A stretch of 37,211 bases of DNA from NCBI RefSeq assembly GCF_021531495.1, contig NZ_JADYTY010000022.1:1-37211 (forward strand). Direction: 5' to 3'. How positions within the stretch are numbered: the stretch's first letter is position 1; each line of letters begins with the position of its first letter. Made by a program: the position numbers and the translations under genes. Under the pieces are notes generated by a model. That model was given only the letters and a program-made list of their open reading frames with translations, did no database searches and was not told the DNA's origin. This stretch comes from Anaerovibrio lipolyticus (GTDB lineage: Bacteria > Bacillota > Negativicutes > Selenomonadales > Selenomonadaceae). Positions 20,913 through 29,807 of the stretch are shown here, piece by piece.

Positions 20913-22625
20913 ATGCCAGAAAAAATGCAGGGAATGGGTGCCATTCCAGGAGTAGGAATCGGCTATATTATGAAGGCTGGTCAGGCACTGGATGGCTATT
21001 TGGCTGCGTATCAGCCAGGTACAGTGGAAGAGGAGCTGGAGAAGCTAGATAGTGCTGTAGCCGAGGTGGCAGATATTCTGGAAAAGAGCGTTGAGCAGAT
21101 GCGTGCCGTAGGTCATGATGAGCAGGCCAATATTATGGAGGCTCATTTGTTCTTGGCACAGGACCCAATGCTGACAGACGGCATGACTGATAAGGTTCAG
21201 GAGATGGGGAATGCACCAGCAGCTATTTTGGCATCTGCTGCTGAGTCTGCCAAGATTTTCCAGTCTATGGACGACGAGTATCTTCGTGAGCGTGCAGCGG
21301 ATGTATTGGATGTAAGTAAGCGTATTGCGGGCAAGATTCTTGGCATCAAGGAGCCGGAAGTTGGCGACAGGATGGTAATCCTCTGTGGTTATGAGGTAGA
21401 GCCTTCTGTTATTGCTTCTGTTCCAGATGATAAGATTGCTGGTGTTATTATGGGACAGGGGAGCACCACCTGTCACGCAGTAATCATTGCTAAGTCAAGA
21501 GCTATTCCTACTGTTGTAGGTATGGAGCACAGACTTGACGCTATTCCAGAGGGTGCGTTTGTTATTATTGATGGACATACCGGCGATATTTTCGTAGATC
21601 CTGATGAGGAGACTATCAAGGAGTACGAAGCAAAGCTGGCTAAGCAGAGAGCTGATGAGGAGCGTTATGCTGCTCTGAAGGATTTGCCTGCAGTTACCAA
21701 GGATGGAGTAGAGGTTCAGCTGGCTGCTAATATTGGCAGTCCTAATGATGCTGAGAATGCTGCCAAATATGGTAACAAGGGTGTAGGTTTGTTCCGTTCT
21801 GAGTTTGTATTCATGGGCCGTGAAGATATTCCGTCCGAGGAAATGCAGTTCGAAAGCTATAAGAAGGCTGTAGAGGCCTGCAATGGCGAGCTGTGTGTTA
21901 TTCGTACTATGGATATTGGCGGTGACAAGCCATTGCCTTATTTGAATATTCCACATGAGGATAATCCATTCCTGGGTTATCGTGCTATTCGTATCAGCTT
22001 GAACCGTAGAGATTTGTTTATGCCTCAGCTGAAGGCAATTCTGCGGGCTGGTGTTTATGGCAGGGCTGCTATTATGGCACCTATGATTGTTAGTGTGGAT
22101 GAGATTCTGCGTCTTCGTTCTTTTGTTCGTGAAGCTATGCAGGAGTTGGAGGATGAGGGCAAGGAGTACTCCAAGACTGTTCAGCTGGGTATTATGGTTG
22201 AGACTCCAGCCGCAGCAGTTATGACACCAATTTTTGCCAAGTATGTTGATTTCTTCAGCATTGGTACTAATGATTTGGTTCAGTATACCCTGTCTGTAGA
22301 CCGTGTAAACCCTAATGTTGGGTATCTCTACAATCATTTTCATCCAGCTGTGTTGCAGCTGATTCAGCGTACCATTAAGTCCGCTTCTGACCGTGGCATT
22401 TGGTCTGGTATGTGCGGCGAGATGGCTAGTGATCCATATGCAGCAGTTATTCTGATGGCAATGGGTATTAGTGAGCTGAGCATGAGTGCTCCTTCTATTC
22501 CACGGGTAAAGGAAATGCTCCGTTCTGTAACCTATGAGGAGGCTCAGAAGCATCTGGCCAAGGTTATGGAAATGGAAACTGGCGAGCAGGTACTGAAGTA
22601 TTTGCATGAGGCTTTGACTCACTAA
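20913..22625 (+). CDS. ptsI: PTS enzyme I (phosphoenolpyruvate-protein phosphotransferase)
   Basis: A 570-residue enzyme I, which takes phosphate from phosphoenolpyruvate and passes it to HPr. The phosphorylated His188 lies in GQGSTTCHAVIIAKS; the more common form is GGRTSHSAI, so the Cys before the His is slightly unusual. The PEP-binding barrel has FRSEFVFMGR, TMDIGGDKPLPY and NPFLGYRAIR, and the active-site Cys501 is in GMCGEMASDP. Length is normal. It is co-transcribed with ptsH. Its 3' untranslated region holds a DnaA-box cluster before the terminator at 22721-22753. Confidence 0.97.
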   Translation: MPEKMQGMGAIPGVGIGYIMKAGQALDGYLAAYQPGTVEEELEKLDSAVAEVADILEKSVEQMRAVGHDEQANIMEAHLFLAQDPMLTDGMTDKVQEMGNAPAAILASAAESAKIFQSMDDEYLRERAADVLDVSKRIAGKILGIKEPEVGDRMVILCGYEVEPSVIASVPDDKIAGVIMGQGSTTCHAVIIAKSRAIPTVVGMEHRLDAIPEGAFVIIDGHTGDIFVDPDEETIKEYEAKLAKQRADEERYAALKDLPAVTKDGVEVQLAANIGSPNDAENAAKYGNKGVGLFRSEFVFMGREDIPSEEMQFESYKKAVEACNGELCVIRTMDIGGDKPLPYLNIPHEDNPFLGYRAIRISLNRRDLFMPQLKAILRAGVYGRAAIMAPMIVSVDEILRLRSFVREAMQELEDEGKEYSKTVQLGIMVETPAAAVMTPIFAKYVDFFSIGTNDLVQYTLSVDRVNPNVGYLYNHFHPAVLQLIQRTIKSASDRGIWSGMCGEMASDPYAAVILMAMGISELSMSAPSIPRVKEMLRSVTYEEAQKHLAKVMEMETGEQVLKYLHEALTH

Positions 22626-22636
22626 GCAAAGGTTTC

Positions 22637-22697
22637 TGTGGATAAATCCTTGGTTGTGCACAGAATATGTGCACAATGTGGATAAGTTTGTGGATAA
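22637..22697 (+). promoter_or_regulatory. Cluster of three perfect DnaA boxes
   Basis: TGTGGATAA, the complement of TTATCCACA, occurs at 22637, 22677 and 22689, all in the same orientation. Between the first two lies the inverted repeat TTGTGCACA / TGTGCACAA (22654-22676), whose arms are degenerate DnaA boxes. The cluster sits between the ptsI stop codon and its terminator, and none of the genes usual at an origin is near. A DnaA-titration or regulatory site is plausible. Confidence 0.65.
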
Positions 22698-22720
22698 CTT
22701 CAAATTTAATAGAATTATTA

Positions 22721-22753
22721 GGCAGGTATCGGATTTTCGATATCTGCCTTTTT
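22721..22753 (+). terminator. Intrinsic terminator of ptsHI
   Basis: An 11 bp stem (GGCAGGTATCG / CGATATCTGCC with one wobble) is followed by five T. Confidence 0.9.
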
Positions 22754-22845
22754 GTTGAAAAAATTTCTTGTCAGGAGGAATAATTACCTTGATTTGTGCT
22801 AAAATGATAGGTAGTTAGAATATTATGAATTAAGGAGAGGCGGCT

Positions 22846-23520
22846 ATGGAGATTTTTAAGAATGACTGGGGACAGTATCTAAAGGAGGAAATGGCTCAGC
22901 CTTATTATCGGCAGCTGCGGCAGTTTTTAATTGGGGAGTATAGTACAAAGCAGGTTTATCCTGATATGTATAGTATTTTCAATGCTTTGCATTATACCTC
23001 CTATGCAGATACCAAGGTACTTATATTGGGGCAGGATCCTTATCATGAGCCAGGGCAGGCTCACGGACTAAGCTTTTCTGTACAGCCTAATGTTCCGCCG
23101 CCACCTTCTTTGGTAAATATTTTCAAGGAGCTGGAAACGGATTTGGGATGCACTGTGCCTAATAATGGCTGTTTGGAGCCTTGGGCTAGGCAGGGAGTAC
23201 TGCTTTTAAACACAGTGCTGACGGTGCAGGCTCATAGAGCTAATTCTCATCGGGATAAGGGCTGGGAGATTTTTACGGATAAGATTATTTCGCTGTTGAA
23301 TCAGCGGGAAAAGCCAGTTGCTTTTATCCTCTGGGGCTCTCCTGCCCGCCGTAAAAAGGCTATGATTACCAATCCACAGCATTTTATTGTGGAATCTCCA
23401 CATCCAAGTCCTTTGTCTGCCTATAGAGGTTTCTTTGGCAGTCGTCCTTTTTCCAAGGTAAATAAGTTCTTAGAATCTGTGGGAGAAGAGCCGATAAATT
23501 GGCAGCTGCCTAATATCTGA
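22846..23520 (+). CDS. ung: Uracil-DNA glycosylase
   Basis: A 224-residue family 1 uracil-DNA glycosylase, which removes uracil from DNA to start base-excision repair. The catalytic water-activating Asp64 is in [18 protein letters not shown]. The uracil-binding Asn is in [10 protein letters not shown], and His186 in [18 protein letters not shown] forms the leucine-loop motif. Length is normal. The start ATG 22846 follows AAGGAGAGG. It appears to be a single-gene unit between the ptsI terminator and the tRNA gene. Confidence 0.97.
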   Translation: MEIFKNDWGQYLKEEMAQPYYRQLRQFLIGEYSTKQVYPDMYSIFNALHYTSYADTKVLILGQDPYHEPGQAHGLSFSVQPNVPPPPSLVNIFKELETDLGCTVPNNGCLEPWARQGVLLLNTVLTVQAHRANSHRDKGWEIFTDKIISLLNQREKPVAFILWGSPARRKKAMITNPQHFIVESPHPSPLSAYRGFFGSRPFSKVNKFLESVGEEPINWQLPNI

Positions 23521-23539
23521 AAAATAAAATAAATTTTTC

Positions 23540-23568
23540 TTGACAGAGATAGGTAAATATCATATAAT
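23540..23568 (+). promoter_or_regulatory. Consensus promoter of tRNA-Gln
   Basis: TTGACA (23540-23545), a 17-base spacer and TATAAT (23563-23568), a perfect sigma-70 match about 29 bases ahead of the tRNA. Confidence 0.92.
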
Positions 23569-23596
23569 ATTCCTTGTTCACAGCGCGTGAATACCT

Positions 23597-23672
23597 AGGG
23601 GTATCGCCAAGTTGGTAAGGCACTGGATTCTGAATCCAGCATTCGTAGGTTCGAGTCCTGCTACCCCTGCCA
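23597..23672 (+). tRNA. tRNA-Gln (anticodon CTG)
   Basis: The cloverleaf can be drawn by hand: acceptor AGGGGTA / TACCCCT, D stem GCC/GGC, anticodon stem CTGGA/TCCAG with loop TTCTGAA and anticodon CTG at 23630-23632, T arm GTAGG-TTCGAGT-CCTGC, then discriminator G and an encoded CCA. It reads CAG codons. It has its own promoter and terminator, so it is a single-tRNA unit. Confidence 0.95.
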
Positions 23673-23681
23673 TTGAGTATG

Positions 23682-23712
23682 AAGCACTATCTTCGGATAG
23701 TGCTTTTTTTTC
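23682..23712 (+). terminator. Intrinsic terminator of tRNA-Gln
   Basis: A 10 bp stem with a TTCG tetraloop (AAGCACTATC / GATAGTGCTT) is followed by a long T run. Confidence 0.95.
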
Positions 23713-23782
23713 GAAATACACCCTTGGTAAATAGAGGCTGTATGGTATATGTTAGAGCTATTGGTAGAAGGGATGATTTGCT

Positions 23783-24280
23783 ATGAACAGAAAAATTGCT
23801 GATTTGATGGAGGCTATGATTGCCTACGATAAAGGGGATGTACGGAGAATACAGCACTTTCTTAAGGTACATGATTTGGCTGTAACTATTGGTACTTTAG
23901 AGGGTTTGCCAGAGAATGAGCTGTTCATTCTGGAGGCGGCAGCCATCCTGCATGATATTGGGATTCACAAAAGCGAGGAAAAATATCACAGTTCTGCTGG
24001 CAAATATCAGGAAATAGAAGGCCCCGGCGAGGCAGAAACCCTGCTGGCTAATTTAGGCAGCTTCACCACTGGTCAAATCAACCGCATCAAATATCTTATT
24101 GCCCACCATCATACCTATGGCAATATTCAGGAGCAGGACTATCAAATTCTGGTCGAGGCGGATTTTTTGGTTAATCTTTATGAAGATGGTTCTTCCAAAG
24201 AAACTGTGACCAAGGTATTGCAGAATATCTTCCGTACCGAAGCAGGCATTAGGCTGCTAAAAGCCATGTACAATATCTAA
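23783..24280 (+). CDS. HD-domain phosphohydrolase
   Basis: A 165-residue single-domain HD protein. The metal-binding residues are in RIQHFLKVHDLA, HDIG (His57, Asp58), AHHHTYG and EADFLVNLYEDG. Such proteins hydrolyse nucleotides or other phosphate esters, but small ones like this have no assigned substrate. The start ATG 23783 follows AGAAGGGATGATTTGCT. It stands alone, ended by a strong terminator. A weak promoter (TTGGTA, 16 bases, TATATG) may lie near 23725. Confidence 0.85.
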   Translation: MNRKIADLMEAMIAYDKGDVRRIQHFLKVHDLAVTIGTLEGLPENELFILEAAAILHDIGIHKSEEKYHSSAGKYQEIEGPGEAETLLANLGSFTTGQINRIKYLIAHHHTYGNIQEQDYQILVEADFLVNLYEDGSSKETVTKVLQNIFRTEAGIRLLKAMYNI

Positions 24281-24301
24281 AAAAGCATTTAACTACCACA
24301 A

Positions 24302-24341
24302 CCCCACAAGCCTATTTTTACAAAGGCTGGTGGGGATTTTT
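24302..24341 (+). terminator. Intrinsic terminator after the HD-domain gene
   Basis: A stem CCCCAC-A-AGCCT / AGGCT-G-GTGGGG is followed by ATTTTT. Confidence 0.88.
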
Positions 24342-24376
24342 AATCTTATTTTCAGAATTAACATTCATATTTGTGA

Positions 24377-24382
24377 TATAAT
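24377..24382 (+). promoter_or_regulatory. Extended -10 promoter of tamB
   Basis: TGATATAAT gives an extended -10 (TATAAT at 24377-24382) with no good -35. The predicted start near 24389 is only about 30 bases ahead of the tamB start. Confidence 0.6.
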
Positions 24383-24419
24383 AAAAAATGGATAATAATT
24401 TATGAAAGGTGATGAGAGG

Positions 24420-27400
24420 GTGCTTAATAAGAAAAAGACAGCAGAACTGCTGGGGGCAGTTATGGCTGGAATTTGTTTGGTGTTTGTTGGGTTATATACA
24501 TATATATCCTCTCAAAGCTTTATGGAAACGGCTGCCAGCCAGGCTGGCAGAATGGCTACAGAGCTTTTGGCAACCAAGGTGGACTTGGGCAGGATAGAGA
24601 TTGTGTCCTGGCGGGAGCTGAAGGTTGAGGGCTTGGATGTATATGATAAAAAATCCGAAAGGCTGGCCCATGTGGATGAAGCAGTTGTCAGGCTTAGTCC
24701 CAGGGCTATGCTGGACAAATCCTTTACTGAGGGCATTAGTGAAATAGATATTAATAAAGCAGATGTAAGCATTATCCAGCGGGAGGATGGCAGTTGGAAC
24801 TATGAAGATTTGCTGTCCGAAAAGGAAAACAGCAGTAAGTTTACCGCCAAGATAAACATTAAGGATTCCATTCTCCGTAGCAATTATAACAATCAGCCTA
24901 TTGTGTTGGAGGATGTTAATGGCTATGTAGATATGGCCTCTTATCCTGCTATTTCCCTTAAGGCAGATTGCGCAAATCAGGGAGCAAAGGCTCGGGTGTC
25001 TGCTACCCTTGATACTTCTGATATGGCCAAGGAAGGCAAGGCAGGAGGCCGTCAGACCTTCCAGCTTACAGTAGAAAATGCTGCGGTGGAAAATTATTTG
25101 TTATATTTGCCAGCAGATGCCATCCCTGAGAATGTGGTTAATAATATTTCTGGTCAGGTAAAATCCCTGCAGGTGGCAGGAGAGCGTGTCGGCCAGGAGC
25201 TTATCTATCATGGTCAGGTAGAGCTGGACCAAGGCAAATGTACCTTGCTTTCTCATGAGGTGGAAAATATTAAGGCCCTAGCTACCTTTAACGAAAAGGA
25301 GGCTAGAATCTTTGCCAGAGCAGAAACTCAGGGACAACAGGCCTCTGTGCATGGCCGGATTATCCTTACCTCTGGCATACCAGAACTGGATTTGCAGGCA
25401 GAGTCGGAGGGCTTTGAGCCAGCCGTAATTATGGAAGATATTCCTTATACTGGGGCTGTGAAATTTGCAGCCCATATTACCGGAGCTGCTGACAATCCTA
25501 GAGTAGACGCCCATTTACAGGTGACTCAGGGTGCTGTACAGGGGATAGGCTTTAGCAATCTTACGGCCCAGGTTTCCTATGCCGATAGCATGGTAGTGAT
25601 TCAGCAGGCCAAGGCTCAGGCGGCAGGAGGTACCATTAGTGCCACTGGCAGCTTTGATGCTAGAAGCTATGATTTTACTGGTAATGTACAGATGGCAGGG
25701 ATTTCTGCCAGTCAGGCTGCGGCCATAGCCTCGGCTCAGGGGCTGAATACTGACTTTTCTACTGTGGCTGGTACTATAAATGGAGATTTTGCCGTAGCAG
25801 GCAATGGACATAATGTAGAACAGGTGCAAGTATATGGCACCCTAAAGGGAAGCCAGCTTTCCTATCAGGGCATAACTATGGACTCTTTGAAGGGCTCCTT
25901 TGCCCGGGAGGGGGAGACTATTTCTATAGATTATCTTAGCTGTGGCCTGCCGGGAGGTGGTTCCTTTGGTATGGAGGGCACAATTGTGCCAGACAAAACC
26001 ATAGATATTGCCTTCTATGGCTCGGAAATGGATATGTCTCTCCTAAGCAATTTTCTGCCAGATGTGCCTGTGGCCGGCTCTCTGGATATTAAGGGAACTA
26101 TGCAGGGGGATATAAATAACCCTATAGTTCGTGCTCAATACGCTGCTCATGATGGACAGATATATCATCAGCCCTTTGATCGTTTGCACGGTTCTGCGGC
26201 AGGCAGTCTCCGTGGGGTAAAGATTGACGATTTTGTTATGGAGCATGGGGAAAAAACCAAATGGTATGCCAAGGGTATGGTTGGCTTCCTGGGGGACAAA
26301 GGCATCAATATGCGTATTGATACCGTAGGTGCCCGTATGGAGGATATTATGCAGGCAGTGGCTCCAGACCAGAAGCTTATCGGTAATGTGGATAATGTTA
26401 TTACCATTACAGGTACTTTAAAGGATCCTAATGTAGTTGGTTATGTACATTTTTATCAGGGCAGTTACAATGGCATTTTTGTTAATGGTATGGATGGTGA
26501 CTACTACATCAAGGATAGAAATTTAATCCTGCAGGACTTCCATGTATTTACCCCTTGGCTGGATGTGGACTTTAATGGTACCATAGACAAGGAGGGTAAG
26601 CTGGATTTGGCGGCCAAGGTTCACGAAATCAATCTGAGCCGGTACAACAAGAATCTGCCGATTCCGCTGCAGGGCAAGGCTAGGTTTAACGGCAAGCTGA
26701 CCGGGGATTTGGCTAACCCGCTATTTGAAGGAAAGTTGGAGGCAGATGATTTGGCTGCCAATGGACAGGAGATTACCAATGTAGGGGGAATTGTCCGCTA
26801 TGAAAATCGCCATATATTTATGGACAATCTTTCTTTTCAGCAAAATGAGGGCCAGTATAAATTTACCGGCCATGTAAATATTGATAACAAGCGTATCAAG
26901 GGACGGCTGGATGTGGACAAGGGAGATATTCACAATCTAGCAGCTATGGCCGGTCTTAAGGATAACGGTATTACAGGAACTATTACTGGCAATAGTATGT
27001 TTGGGGGCACGCTGGATGAACCAAAGGTTAATCTTAGTGCCTTTATTACCAAGGGAGCCTTGGGCAGCTATGCTATGGATGATGTAATATTGAAGGCCTC
27101 TCTGGACAAGCGAAGGATTTATATTGAAGATTTCAGCGGTCAGGAGGGGGCTGAGGGCCGCTTTAGTGCTAAAGGTGTTATTGATATGGATGGGGACATC
27201 AATATTAAGGCTGTAGCCAACAATATTGATATTGGTGCCCTGACTGAGGCTGCTGGGATTAAGAATCATGTAGGGGGTACTCTGGATACCGCTGTTAATA
27301 TTACTGGCCCATATGCAGCCCCAAGGGCGGAGATACCGCTGTCCATCAAGAATCTGCAGGTAGAAAGCACCTTGATAGATAATGTAGAAGGAAATTTGCA

Positions 27401-28850
27401 GGTGGCAAACAATATTGTGGAGATAAAGGATTTGACTGCCACCAAGATGTATGCCGATCAAAGCTATTCCTTGACAGCTCAGGGGCGGGTGCCTTTGGCG
27501 GCTATCACAGAGGAAATGCCCAATGCTGCCAACCAGTTTGATGTAAATATTTCTCTGGCAAATGCAGATTTGAGTCTATTGCCTACGCTGTCTAAATACA
27601 TAGATTGGGCGGTAGGCCCTACAGATGGTCGTATGAAGCTGCAGGGAACTCTGGCCAGCCCTTATATTACAGGCAGTATGAATGTATATCAGGGTGCCTT
27701 CAAGATAAGGGACGTGGCCAAGCCCGTAACTGATTTGAACATGAGATTGCTTTTCACTGGTCATGATGTAACCCTGGAGGAGTGTCACGGTCAGATGGGA
27801 GCAGGCAGTTTTGATATAACAGGCTATGCCCATTTAGCAGGGAATAAGGCAGATAAATATAATCTTTCTGTTGCCTGTGACAATCTGGATATTGACAGCC
27901 CGGTATTCAAGGGGCCTTTAAATGCCACCTTGAATGTGGATAGTATGAAATTTGTTGTGCCAGGCATAGAGGAACAGATTATACCAAAAATTTCTGGCCG
28001 CTTGTTCCTGGAAAATGTCTTGATTTCTCCACCAAACGAGTTGCCGGAATCCTCTGATGATATGCCTTTGGCAGCCCTGGATTATAGCGTTGAGCTAGGG
28101 AAGAATGTTCGCTTCCTTAGTCCAACCTTTGGTGATTTGCGTCTGGCAGGTGGAGCATATTTTGGTGGTTATACCATACATCCTAGCACCGCTGGTTCTA
28201 TTTATGTAAAAAGAGGTACTCTCAGCTATCTTAAAACCAATTTTAAGGTATATGAAGGCTCTATCAATTTTGGCCAGGTAAATACCCTGATGCCAAAGGT
28301 GGTGCTAAAGGCTGGTACAAAAATCAACAAAACCAGTGTGTATCTTTCCTTGGATGGCATAGTGCCTAATATGCATTTCAAGCTGATGTCAGATCCTAAG
28401 ATGGCAGAGGCTGATATTATTCAGCTGTTAACCTTGCGCAGTGATTATTTCAACAAGGATAAAAGTGAAGCCAGCAAGCTAACCTCCATGCTGAATATTG
28501 GTCTGCAAATGACCATCCTTTCTGAGGTGGAAGCAGCCATGCGGAATGTACTAAATCTGGATGTGCTGACCATTGAAAGAGATACCATTGACGGCAGCAA
28601 GAATTTGGGGGATGTTACAGATGGCAGGGAAACCGAAAAAAATGGTGACAAGAATGCGTATGAGGTGTACAATATCACATTGGGAAAGAGTATTTCTGAT
28701 AAAGCATTGATAAAATACACCCAAAGTATGACAACCAGTGATTTTAGCTATGGTGTTGATTACGAGTTGTCCAACAAGATAAATCTCACCTATCAGCGGA
28801 ATCAGGACAATGATTATTATGCTGGTGTGGAAGCCAGATTCACCTTCTAG
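24420..28850 (+). CDS. tamB: TamB-family translocation and assembly module protein (AsmA-like)
   Basis: A 1476-residue envelope-spanning protein. It has an N-terminal membrane anchor (AVMAGICLVFVGLYTYI), then a very long repetitive beta-rich region with AsmA-like blocks (DGSWNYEDLL, IDGDF- and GTLKDPNV-type turns). The C-terminal TamB/DUF490 domain ends LLTLRSDYFNKDKSEASKL, DVLTIERDTIDG and YYAGVEARFTF with a terminal Phe. TamB-like proteins form a hydrophobic groove between inner and outer membranes, thought to move phospholipids and to aid outer-membrane protein assembly with a BamA-type partner. The chosen start is GTG 24420, seven bases after AGGTGA; ATG 24402 has no ribosome-binding site. 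It opens the envelope block and is followed 45 bases later by the sigma factor gene. Confidence 0.93.
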   Translation: MLNKKKTAELLGAVMAGICLVFVGLYTYISSQSFMETAASQAGRMATELLATKVDLGRIEIVSWRELKVEGLDVYDKKSERLAHVDEAVVRLSPRAMLDKSFTEGISEIDINKADVSIIQREDGSWNYEDLLSEKENSSKFTAKINIKDSILRSNYNNQPIVLEDVNGYVDMASYPAISLKADCANQGAKARVSATLDTSDMAKEGKAGGRQTFQLTVENAAVENYLLYLPADAIPENVVNNISGQVKSLQVAGERVGQELIYHGQVELDQGKCTLLSHEVENIKALATFNEKEARIFARAETQGQQASVHGRIILTSGIPELDLQAESEGFEPAVIMEDIPYTGAVKFAAHITGAADNPRVDAHLQVTQGAVQGIGFSNLTAQVSYADSMVVIQQAKAQAAGGTISATGSFDARSYDFTGNVQMAGISASQAAAIASAQGLNTDFSTVAGTINGDFAVAGNGHNVEQVQVYGTLKGSQLSYQGITMDSLKGSFAREGETISIDYLSCGLPGGGSFGMEGTIVPDKTIDIAFYGSEMDMSLLSNFLPDVPVAGSLDIKGTMQGDINNPIVRAQYAAHDGQIYHQPFDRLHGSAAGSLRGVKIDDFVMEHGEKTKWYAKGMVGFLGDKGINMRIDTVGARMEDIMQAVAPDQKLIGNVDNVITITGTLKDPNVVGYVHFYQGSYNGIFVNGMDGDYYIKDRNLILQDFHVFTPWLDVDFNGTIDKEGKLDLAAKVHEINLSRYNKNLPIPLQGKARFNGKLTGDLANPLFEGKLEADDLAANGQEITNVGGIVRYENRHIFMDNLSFQQNEGQYKFTGHVNIDNKRIKGRLDVDKGDIHNLAAMAGLKDNGITGTITGNSMFGGTLDEPKVNLSAFITKGALGSYAMDDVILKASLDKRRIYIEDFSGQEGAEGRFSAKGVIDMDGDINIKAVANNIDIGALTEAAGIKNHVGGTLDTAVNITGPYAAPRAEIPLSIKNLQVESTLIDNVEGNLQVANNIVEIKDLTATKMYADQSYSLTAQGRVPLAAITEEMPNAANQFDVNISLANADLSLLPTLSKYIDWAVGPTDGRMKLQGTLASPYITGSMNVYQGAFKIRDVAKPVTDLNMRLLFTGHDVTLEECHGQMGAGSFDITGYAHLAGNKADKYNLSVACDNLDIDSPVFKGPLNATLNVDSMKFVVPGIEEQIIPKISGRLFLENVLISPPNELPESSDDMPLAALDYSVELGKNVRFLSPTFGDLRLAGGAYFGGYTIHPSTAGSIYVKRGTLSYLKTNFKVYEGSINFGQVNTLMPKVVLKAGTKINKTSVYLSLDGIVPNMHFKLMSDPKMAEADIIQLLTLRSDYFNKDKSEASKLTSMLNIGLQMTILSEVEAAMRNVLNLDVLTIERDTIDGSKNLGDVTDGRETEKNGDKNAYEVYNITLGKSISDKALIKYTQSMTTSDFSYGVDYELSNKINLTYQRNQDNDYYAGVEARFTF

Positions 28851-28895
28851 GCAGATTGGCTTGAGAGAATGTTTAACAACAGCGGAGGCAGGTCT

Positions 28896-29528
28896 ATGCA
28901 GCTGGATAGATATATATCAGAACTAAATAAGGTTAAGCTGCTGGCCTATAGTGAGGAGCAGGAGCTGTGGCAGGCTTACAAAGAGCAGGGGAGCCAGCAG
29001 GCTCGCAGCAGGCTGATAGAATCCTATCAGCCCCTGGTCTTTAAGACAGCAGAGGCTTTTCTAAAGCTGGATAATATTATGGATGTTATTCAGGAGGGCA
29101 CTGTTGGCCTGATTGAAGCGGTGGAGTGCTATGATTATACAAGAGGTGTTGCCTTTAGTATATTTGCTGTTCATCGCATTCGAGGCAGAATGTATAATTT
29201 TCTGAAAAAGGAAGACCGGGCGGATATTGCCTGTCTGGAAGCTGCTTTGCCAGGCAAGGAATCTGGCTTGGAGCTTTTGACAGATACAGGGATGCCTGTG
29301 CCGGAGCAGGTAGAGTTGCAGGAGGCCTCACGGCGGGTGAAAAAAGCTATGGACAGGCTGCCGGAAAAGGAATATATGGTTCTGGACAGCATTTATATAG
29401 GCTGTCAGGAAGCGGCACAGGTAGCTCAGCAGCTTCATGTCAGTACCTCTCATATTTATCGGTTGCAAAAAAGCGGTGTCCGGAGAGTAAGAGGTATGCT
29501 GTCAAGATTTATCCATCAATGGAAATGA
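28896..29528 (+). CDS. Sigma-70 family alternative sigma factor
   Basis: A 210-residue sigma factor. Region 2 (about 30-105) has LIESYQPLVFKTAEAFL, the core-binding DVIQEGTVGLIEAVECYD and FSIFAVHRIRGRMYNFL, closer to the sigma-B/F/28 type than to ECF factors. A short linker replaces most of region 3. Region 4 (about 155-205) has LPEKEYMVLDSIYIG and a helix-turn-helix AAQVAQQLHVSTSHIYRLQK. The start is ATG 28896, seven bases after GGAGG; ATG 28869 lacks a ribosome-binding site. It sits between tamB and bamA, so a role in controlling envelope genes is a natural guess, not shown. Confidence 0.85.
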   Translation: MQLDRYISELNKVKLLAYSEEQELWQAYKEQGSQQARSRLIESYQPLVFKTAEAFLKLDNIMDVIQEGTVGLIEAVECYDYTRGVAFSIFAVHRIRGRMYNFLKKEDRADIACLEAALPGKESGLELLTDTGMPVPEQVELQEASRRVKKAMDRLPEKEYMVLDSIYIGCQEAAQVAQQLHVSTSHIYRLQKSGVRRVRGMLSRFIHQWK

Positions 29529-29665
29529 CGAGGTGTCCGATGTCCCTCACTTCTATAGGTAGCGGGATGTTGTGCTAATGACAGGGGGGAGCTAATATTT
29601 CAACCCTCGTCGAAACCCCATTGAAAGAAAATGCAGAAGCATTTTCTTTCAATAATGTAGGGGTT
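29527..29665. other. Large structured intergenic element (possible ncRNA or mobile-element end)
   Basis: GACGAGG (29527-29533) pairs with CCTCGTC (29605-29611). Inside, TGTC/GACA and TCCC/GGGA can pair. Directly after, AACCCC (29614-29619) pairs with GGGGTT (29660-29665), enclosing a perfect 15 bp hairpin ATTGAAAGAAAATGC / GCATTTTCTTTCAAT with loop AGAA. It begins at the sigma factor stop codon. There is no T run after it, so it is not a simple terminator. I cannot assign a known RNA family. The right end of an IS200/IS605-like element is one possibility. Confidence 0.55.
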
Positions 29666-29807
29666 ATAATTGGCAGATTATCGGTGAAAATATAAGAAAA
29701 TAAGCGTTAATTTTGCAAAATAGATGAATTTGCCCTGATATAGTATGTTCAGAGAGAATGAAAACTGAGGATTATATTCATTAGTTAATGTTTGAGGAGA
29801 GCAGACT

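Noticed and set aside
22637-22697. Chromosomal replication origin
   Set aside because: Three DnaA boxes without an AT-rich unwinding region of note and without dnaA, dnaN or rpmH nearby are not enough for an oriC call.
21495-22703. A 402-codon open frame on the minus strand opposite ptsI, and similar ones opposite sufB (10965-11966) and tamB
   Set aside because: All lie antisense to strongly supported genes, lack ribosome-binding sites and have unnatural composition.
29556-29566. TAGGTAGCGGG, recalling part of the c-di-GMP-I (GEMM) riboswitch
   Set aside because: The upstream half of that riboswitch is absent and the surrounding pairing is different.
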